From: Coprinus comatus
Lineage: Eukaryota > Basidiomycota > Agaricomycetes > Agaricales > Agaricaceae
DNA: 50,691 bases
Direction of reading: 5' to 3'
Assembly (NCBI GenBank): GCA_034638255.1
Contig: JAWPGT010000120.1
Coordinates: forward strand, 1 to 50,691
Part shown: positions 45,063-50,691 of the stretch, piece by piece
How positions within the stretch are numbered: the first letter of the stretch is position 1
Layout of the letters: each line of letters begins with the position of its first letter
The notes under the pieces: model-generated
The model's input: only the letters and a program-made list of their open reading frames with translations
Told to the model about the DNA's origin: nothing
Database searches by the model: none
Position numbers and translations under genes: made by a program

Positions 45063-45575
45063 TTAGGGTGACCCGCAAACCTTTGCTGAAACATAGTCAG
45101 CCTCCCAATGAACACACACCAAGTGTTCGGCTTCATCAGCCCATGCCTGAGGCCACTTTTGAGCTCTAAAATATGCGAGCTTATGGTTAGGATTTAAAAC
45201 TGCGAACAGTAGTTAATAATATTAGCAAAAGACACAGAAAAAAAAACTTACTAATTGCAATACGGTACACCTCAGACTCGTCAGTCTTGCTGTAATATTT
45301 GTCCAGTATTTCTTTGCCATTGCCCAAAGTTTTGTTAATGATAAGGCGTAAGGTATGAGTTGTGGAACAGTGTGCGAGAATATCATGAATTAAATCAATT
45401 GCAGGAATAACTGCTGCAATTGATACTTCTTCACGTGAAACGAATTCCGTAGCGGCTTTGAAGATCTGGAGAGTTAGGGACAAACATAAAAAGGGTTAGT
45501 AAGTCTGGACTCTGGAGACTAAAAGGAAATACGACAATTTAACAAAGTGGAAAACATACCTTTAAAGCCTTGCAT
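45063..45575 (-). pseudogene. hAT-family transposase remnant
   Basis: Three exon pieces on the minus strand: ...LCKALK (near 45560-45575), IFKAATEFVSREEVSIAAVI...KEILDKYYSKTDESEVYRI (about 45252-45471) and LNPNHKLAYFRAQKWPQAW...EADYVSAK ending in TAA (45063-45199). The block SIAAVIP...YYxxTDxSEVYRIA...KLxYF is the conserved middle of fungal hAT transposases. The N-terminal and C-terminal parts (including the dimerisation region) are missing and stops occur upstream, so it is a relic. Confidence 0.65.
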
Positions 45576-45599
45576 AACAATGACTAATAAGCGACACTG

Positions 45600-47213
45600 A
45601 GATGTTTACTTCGAATATGAAGCTTTACAATTGATGCGAATGACCATGGATGAAATGTTCGTTGGGGGATAAAATCGCCGTGCAACGCATAACCGCATAT
45701 CTCTGACGTACAGTTTCGGTCATCGATGAACTTCGAGTGTTACTCTGGATGTCAAGAGATTCTGCCGACCGGACGTATACTTCAACGAAGTTCGTCCTTG
45801 GTTTAGGGGAGAGGATTCCGGTTTGAAAAAGCGAAAATGGGTATTTGAAGGGGTAGAGGATGAACCGGATTTGTATGAACCAACGGAAATCCGTTTGATA
45901 TATTAAAGGTGAAAGGGATGTGCGGCCTGCGCTTCGTGATAGCTGATACCATTTCAAGGCGGGCGGATATTGATTAGCGAGCGCGTGTAAAGTTGGTGTA
46001 GAGAGCCGCTACCAGGAGGGGGGAAGGGGAGTAGTTGATTCTTGTAGTGAGCTGGCGTCACGCCTCCTAACACTCATTTGAAACTGCAGCCTTGGTGATA
46101 TGTGAAATTTCATCTCCACCCGAATTCCAACACGTAGGGGAACGTAGCGTGAACTAGACGCCTGGACCATTCAGTCCCCTTTGTGCAGGGGTTTAAATTT
46201 AAATCACCCACCATTAGATTTCTGCAACACTTCGATATTTTGGTTTGAGGATGTTTGGCGTACGAGTTGGTCACGGAGGGATGGGTTTGTCGGGTGGAGT
46301 TGGCCAATAACAACTACCCTTCAAGACATGCAGGGCAGTGTCCGTTGCTCGCACAATCTCTAGGGGCAGTAGTTAAGGTTGCTCGTACCACCTAGTTTGT
46401 ATTCTGCATGCTATAAATGCGTCACGACAACAAACAAAACCAAACAGGTCAGGTTAAGCGCTCTTTAGCACAGAGTATTTGCTGGAAAATACAATTGAGA
46501 CTTTTTTTGTTTTGTTTTGAATTATTGGGTACAAACACGCGTCGAGTCAGGGGTTGCCAATGGTGTTTGGACCACGGTGACTGAGTGCTGAGCACGTTCT
46601 AAGACTTTTTGTTTTTTTTTGTTTTTTGTTTTTGTTATTATTATTAAATCCTCTAAGCTTAGACCTTCGTACTATAGCACATGTTTCGCTTCTTATCTGA
46701 CTCTATTATTCTTTCATACGCTTATAATGGGGAAGTAGATACCATGTAAACCCCAGTATTCGCTTGTCTTTGTGATACGAGGTTAGCTGCCATTAAACTC
46801 GTAAATATTTCATTTATATTCTTACGAGGTATCATCAATGCACAGTATTCTCTCGTCTTCGTCTTCGTGATACTGATTTATTTCGCTTATATCCTTCTCA
46901 TGTCTATCGAGATCTGTTACAAGTGAAAATCACCAAAGATCAAACAACAACACAACACATTCATCATAGATTCATAAAAGATAAAGATTACAAAAATAAG
47001 AAAAATAAAATGACTATTGCCCAATACCAAGCTAGCATACCACGGACAATATAGAAACAAAGGAAAACATTAATAACGAGCAACAATTACTGGGTAAAAA
47101 AAACTGTTTTTGCTATAAAACAATCAAAATCAGTAACCACCAAAATTTTATAAGGCTATTGGCACCTACAGAACAAGATATAAGAAGTAGATTTTCATGA
47201 GCAATTAACTTCA
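45600..47213. other. Gene-free stretch, low-complexity in places
   Basis: No supported gene. The minus-strand ORF 45625-45957 lacks family likeness or splice support. T-rich low-complexity tracts lie near 46500-46520 and 46608-46645. The 3' flank of the AT-hook-like gene ends here at 47213. Confidence 0.4.
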
Positions 47214-49358
47214 CTAGTTATTCGAGGATTCCATTTCAACATCCTCATCCAATTGTGATACTTTTTTAACCTTTTTGGTGGGGGAGGGAGTAGGCGTAGT
47301 ACCCCAACCAGGGCTATCAGCACGACGTTTGCCCATGGATTTAGAAGAGGACCCTGGAGTACGAGGAGGGGTATCCAGGTGATAGCCTGAGTTGGAAGCA
47401 GAGGAGGGGGACGAACGATCCAATACATGAAGAGATAACTTAGTGCTTGGGTGGATCAACATGCGCCGAAGCACAAGCTGGTAAATACGACTTCCCCCAG
47501 CAACGTATTTATTGTTCTTAGAATATGGTTTGATGTTCCAACTAATAAATGGGTTAGTATAAAATATATGCAAATGCAGAAATAAAACTCACAATTTGAG
47601 AACGACATCAACCGTGACATGTATAGGCCCTGACCGGGAGAGTTTTTCTGGATCATCGTATTGACTAGGAAGGATCAACACCCCACGGCCATCACGGATA
47701 TTGGTACAATGGACTTTGCTGTCCCACAGGTGGACCTTATTCCCAACAAAACTAGTGAAGGGATTAACCCTTCCGCCTCTAGTGGTAGGCGGGTAAATGT
47801 CCTTCAGCAAGTATACGCCTTTTTCTGTGTTTTTTTTTTAAATGAGAAAAAGTGTATAAGAGAAAGCAAGAGGGGACGGACGTTTAGTGGGACTAGGTTG
47901 ATGTTTAGTGACGTTGGTTGATTCTAACGCTTGTTTGAGTTTACCTGTACAATTTATTATGAGTATATAAACATATAAGAGTTCACAAAATCAGAATACT
48001 TACGAGGACTTAATATCGAAGTCGAACCAACTATAAAGGTGTGATGAGGGTGTTAGTAAATATAAGGTAGATGAATATAAAGTATATGTACCTTTAGAGA
48101 TAGCAGGATCGTATACCAATTGTTCTTTACTTTCACCTGCAAGTTCAAACATAGGCTCGGTTTTAACCACAAACTCCCAATCATCGTATTCCACTCTTTG
48201 CTTAGCGAAATGAGTAACCCTGACCTCGTGGTCTTGAGAAAGACAAAATTAGCAATCTTGGAAAGAGAAAACAAGAAAGAAGGATCTTACCCCTTCGTCC
48301 CAATTGGTCCATTTCTTTTGCAATGTAAATGGACTCGTTAGCTTGTTCGGCGTGAAGCATCAACATCAAAGCGGAGGCACAGGCATCACGGATGACTGGG
48401 GAGTATTTGTCAGGTAAACCTCCCATGTCTTCTGAGTCTGAGTCAGGGGATGGGATGGTATGTAATACAAAAGCAGCTCTGAGTTTAGCAAATTGCTTTT
48501 CTTCGAGCTATACCAGATTATAGGTAAATATATATTTTTAAATGAGAAAAAAAAAACGAAAAACAACAACATAAAACTCACTGGATTGTCACCATAAAAG
48601 TCACCAAATGGGCCTACTCTCGAATAGTTCGAGGTCATATCCAGGAGAGCGGGAAAGCGAATACAGAGGAGCTCTTTCTCTCCAGGTTTAGCATTTCCCT
48701 TGAGCCAATACATAGCTCGGTCCTTGGCTGCCGGGAAGGGCTTAGGAAGAGGGGGATTTTCCAACAAGGAAGCAAAATCCATGGGAACTGTATGCGGGTC
48801 TCTGAGATCATTCTCTAAGGAGCGAATAAGAATATTGTCCAGGCTACAAGATACTAATAATGCAGTGTGAGTGGTAATGATTTTGGTTTAAGATGAAATG
48901 CTGTTTACCTGGTCCCGCTTGAATTATTTCTCTAGCAGATATATTGTTAGTAACAACAGAGGTTTCTTCTCCTAAGTACCCACTTGCGTCCAATTCTAGT
49001 ATTGTTGAGTGAGCGTTTTGATTTTGGTTACGAATAGTATAACATTTACCTGGACCCAGTGGGTTTTTGTCTCTCGGAACTTCATGGTTGATAGCAGCAG
49101 AAGTTTCTTCATCCAATTCTTCAGACAGATCTGATACCGACAAGGGGGATGGAGGGATATCTTCCTTTTGGGATACACCAACAGGAGATACATCTTTCAC
49201 GATAGTGGGGCCAACATCAGGTTCAACGTTAGCAGCAGCTTGAACTGGGTGGTTGGCAGTATCTTGAGAAATGGGGGGAGTAGAAGGCAAGGGAACGTTC
49301 TTCTTAGGTCGCCCACGGGAAGAACGAGTTTTAGCAGTATTGGAGGAAGAGGGAGCCA
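47214..49358 (-). CDS. Hypothetical nuclear protein with AT-hook-like start
   Basis: From ATG 49358 (MAPSSSNTAKTRSSRGRPKK) to TAG 47214, about nine exons on the minus strand. The RGRPKK core resembles an AT-hook. Exons continue through SCSLDNILIRSLENDLRDPH, MYWLKGNAKPGEKELLCIRF, VIRDACASALMLMLHAEQAN, VRVTHFAKQRVEYDDWEFVV, VYLLKDIYPPTTRGGRVNPF, ILPSQYDDPEKLSRSGPIHV and VAGGSRIYQLVLRRMLIHPS. A tail with nuclear localisation signals (GKRRADS, PTKKVKK) ends in acidic EDVEMESSNN. Introns are about 50-70 nt with good borders; the small exon near 47960-48010 is least certain. No family is recognised; it could be host or element-borne. No stops were seen. Confidence 0.6.
48909..49130 (-). repeat. Duplicated exon-intron unit in the AT-hook-like gene
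   Basis: Two neighbouring units share EETSxxxxN...GPG followed by a GTAAA donor and an intron containing aaccaaaatca. The first ends with the donor at about 49049; the second exon is 48909-48995 with its donor at 48908. This indicates tandem duplication of an exon with its intron. Confidence 0.55.
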
Positions 49359-49479
49359 TATGTTCAGAGTAAGAGGTAGCGATAAAGCAGAGGGACAAAA
49401 GAAAGACAAAGCCTGAAGCGATCCAAGACAAGATAATGTCCACCTTTATAGGGCTTCAATAATAATATAAAATAAAGAA

Positions 49480-49530
49480 AAAATAAAGAAAGGAAGAAAA
49501 AAAAAAAGGAAGAAAAAAAAAGAAGAAGAT
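49480..49530. repeat. A/G-rich low-complexity tract
   Basis: A run of aaagaaagg/aaaaaaa units about 100 bp upstream of the AT-hook-like ATG. On the minus strand it is a pyrimidine tract in the promoter, a common feature of fungal core promoters. Confidence 0.5.
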
Positions 49531-49778
49531 AAGAAACAAGGGGAAACAGGCAAGCAATGAGAGACGGAAATGAATTGACTTGATGGCTATCGGACAACAT
49601 GTTGATAGCCAGAGAGGAAGGGAGATGGCCCAGGAAAGAGTATGGGGTGATGGTTGGTAGGAAGGCTATGAGAATCAAGGGAGTTAGAGAGAGATTCACC
49701 AGTTCCTTAATGCGAATCACTGAATTTGAAAGACAGATAATTGAATGATGATAATAATGGCGGGAATGAAGGGATATC

Positions 49779-50691
49779 TCATGCAGTTTGTAAAGAATAG
49801 ACGTAAATATGTGGCTTCTTGGTTCCCAAATAATGAGATCTGTCAATATGAGAAGCATCCTTACACGAGCAAGTGTCCCGGCATTTAATGTGGTCAGGAC
49901 GACCTGACTGGTTGCTTAACAAAAAAGGTAGTGTTAATGCTTTATCAATAAATAGACAAGATGAATGACAAGGTTTAATATAATAAGAATATTGGTATGA
50001 TGGAAGAGGAAACAAACATTCAATGATATTTGAGATTGATGCAGGAACTGGTCCAAAACGAGGGAACAGCAAGGGTTTTTGTTTGGATAGGTCATCTCTA
50101 AATAAATCCCTCATAGAGTCAAATATACCAGATGATACGTTGCTACCGAGTAAATTCAATTCTGCAAAAAAATTTATCAAATTATTTAAGATTGGTGATA
50201 CACAACCCAAAGATTCAATAGCACTTGGAGATAATGCTAAAAAACAAGAATAGAGGGTCATGAAGATAGTATCATAAGAACATGACCAATTCTCAGAAGA
50301 CCATGTACAACCGGCCTCAAATGTACGTAGGAGAACATTTGTGTTACTTGGAGGATTGTATCTTTTTGTTTCCTGGTTTGACGCTTCAAGACGTGCCTTC
50401 TTGTTAACGGTGGTATCAATACCATCAACACTACGGTTATTATCACTACCAAGATCCTTGTATTTTGTATCTGGTTTCTGCCCCCTTTTCTTTGGAATTA
50501 GAGAATTAGATTCACCAATGATATCAAATATGGGTAAATGATTGATTACTCCAATATTTTTTTCCGTTTCTGGCTCAGGGACATTTTTAAAAGGGTCGGA
50601 TGAATAACCATAACGGATCATAGTGTTAAACTCAATGGCCTCAAGACGCTGTACTTCTTGATACAAATCACTAGGTATTGGTTTGTTGAGG
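49779..50691 (-). CDS. 3' part of a gene with a cysteine-protease-like motif
   Basis: An open frame enters from the right edge (LNKPIPSDLYQEV) and runs about 303 codons to a stop at 49779. After a basic linker (PKKRGQKPDTK, NKKARLEA) comes CTWSSENWSCSYDTIFMTLY, a tryptophan-cysteine motif that could place a nucleophilic cysteine at the start of a helix, as in papain-fold proteases. A helical region (NNLINFFAELNLLG, FDSMRDLFRDDLSK) and a cysteine/histidine-rich stretch with HIKCRDTCSCKDASH, possibly zinc-binding, follow. I cannot assign a known family; the protease idea is inference. More exons probably lie beyond the window. Confidence 0.5.
   Translation of the reverse strand, partial: LNKPIPSDLYQEVQRLEAIEFNTMIRYGYSSDPFKNVPEPETEKNIGVINHLPIFDIIGESNSLIPKKRGQKPDTKYKDLGSDNNRSVDGIDTTVNKKARLEASNQETKRYNPPSNTNVLLRTFEAGCTWSSENWSCSYDTIFMTLYSCFLALSPSAIESLGCVSPILNNLINFFAELNLLGSNVSSGIFDSMRDLFRDDLSKQKPLLFPRFGPVPASISNIIECLFPLPSYQYSYYIKPCHSSCLFIDKALTLPFLLSNQSGRPDHIKCRDTCSCKDASHIDRSHYLGTKKPHIYVYSLQTA

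Noticed and set aside
45625..45957. 110-residue minus-strand ORF
   Set aside because: No introns, motifs or family resemblance, and composition is not protein-like.
46120..46220. Possible tRNA-derived SINE (ggtttaaatttaaatc near 46189)
   Set aside because: It is only a weak B-box-like palindrome; no A box, tail or second copy was seen.
1..50691. CRISPR arrays, operons, ribosome binding sites, attachment sites
   Set aside because: Intron structure and element types are eukaryotic; the repeats found are LTRs, inverted repeats and tandem modules, not CRISPR.

Overview
The window looks like nuclear DNA of a mushroom-forming basidiomycete (Agaricomycetes). Evidence: many short spliceosomal introns of about 50-65 nt with GTRNGT...YAG borders, two U6 snRNA genes, chromodomain Ty3/gypsy and Ty1/copia retrotransposons, a KDZ-type transposase with a CxC2 cysteine cluster, and a TET/JBP dioxygenase of the kind expanded in mushrooms. 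Base positions were read by eye; exon borders may be off by 1-2 bases.

Layout. 1-10.3 kb is host-like: U6 copy 1, a damaged URC4/DUF1688 uracil-catabolism gene (-), a large SAP-domain NuSAP-like gene (-), U6 copy 2 in opposite orientation, and a small one-helix membrane protein gene. 11.6-31.9 kb is a nest of mobile elements. A decayed copia element (5' LTR 11728) carries two unrelated solo LTRs in its body and is broken in RNase H by gypsy element 1 (-). Gypsy 1 carries an antisense Zn2Cys6-like ORF that was itself cut by two further solo LTRs. Gypsy 1 stops inside its integrase at a ~2 kb element with terminal inverted repeats, which holds an array of ~165 bp repeats that look like exon plus intron. 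On the far side lies gypsy element 2 (-): an intact 1226-residue pol, a gag with one stop, and an extra ORF overlapping the pol stop by ATGA; its 5' LTR ends at 31874.

31.9-45 kb is the most interesting stretch: an apparently intact KDZ transposase (+), two small orphan genes, a TET/JBP-type 2-oxoglutarate/Fe(II) dioxygenase (-) with a late frameshift, and a divergent Spt5 paralogue (NGN and KOW domains, +). A transposase, a DNA-base oxidase and a transcription-elongation-factor paralogue lie within 12 kb. TET/JBP-KDZ association is described for fungi; adding an Spt5-like gene is the candidate new part. 45-50.7 kb holds a hAT transposase remnant, an AT-hook-like nuclear protein gene with a duplicated exon (-), and the 3' part of a gene with a cysteine-protease-like motif (-) that runs off the window.

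No CRISPR array, operon or bacterial signal is present and no convincing tRNA or rRNA gene was found.
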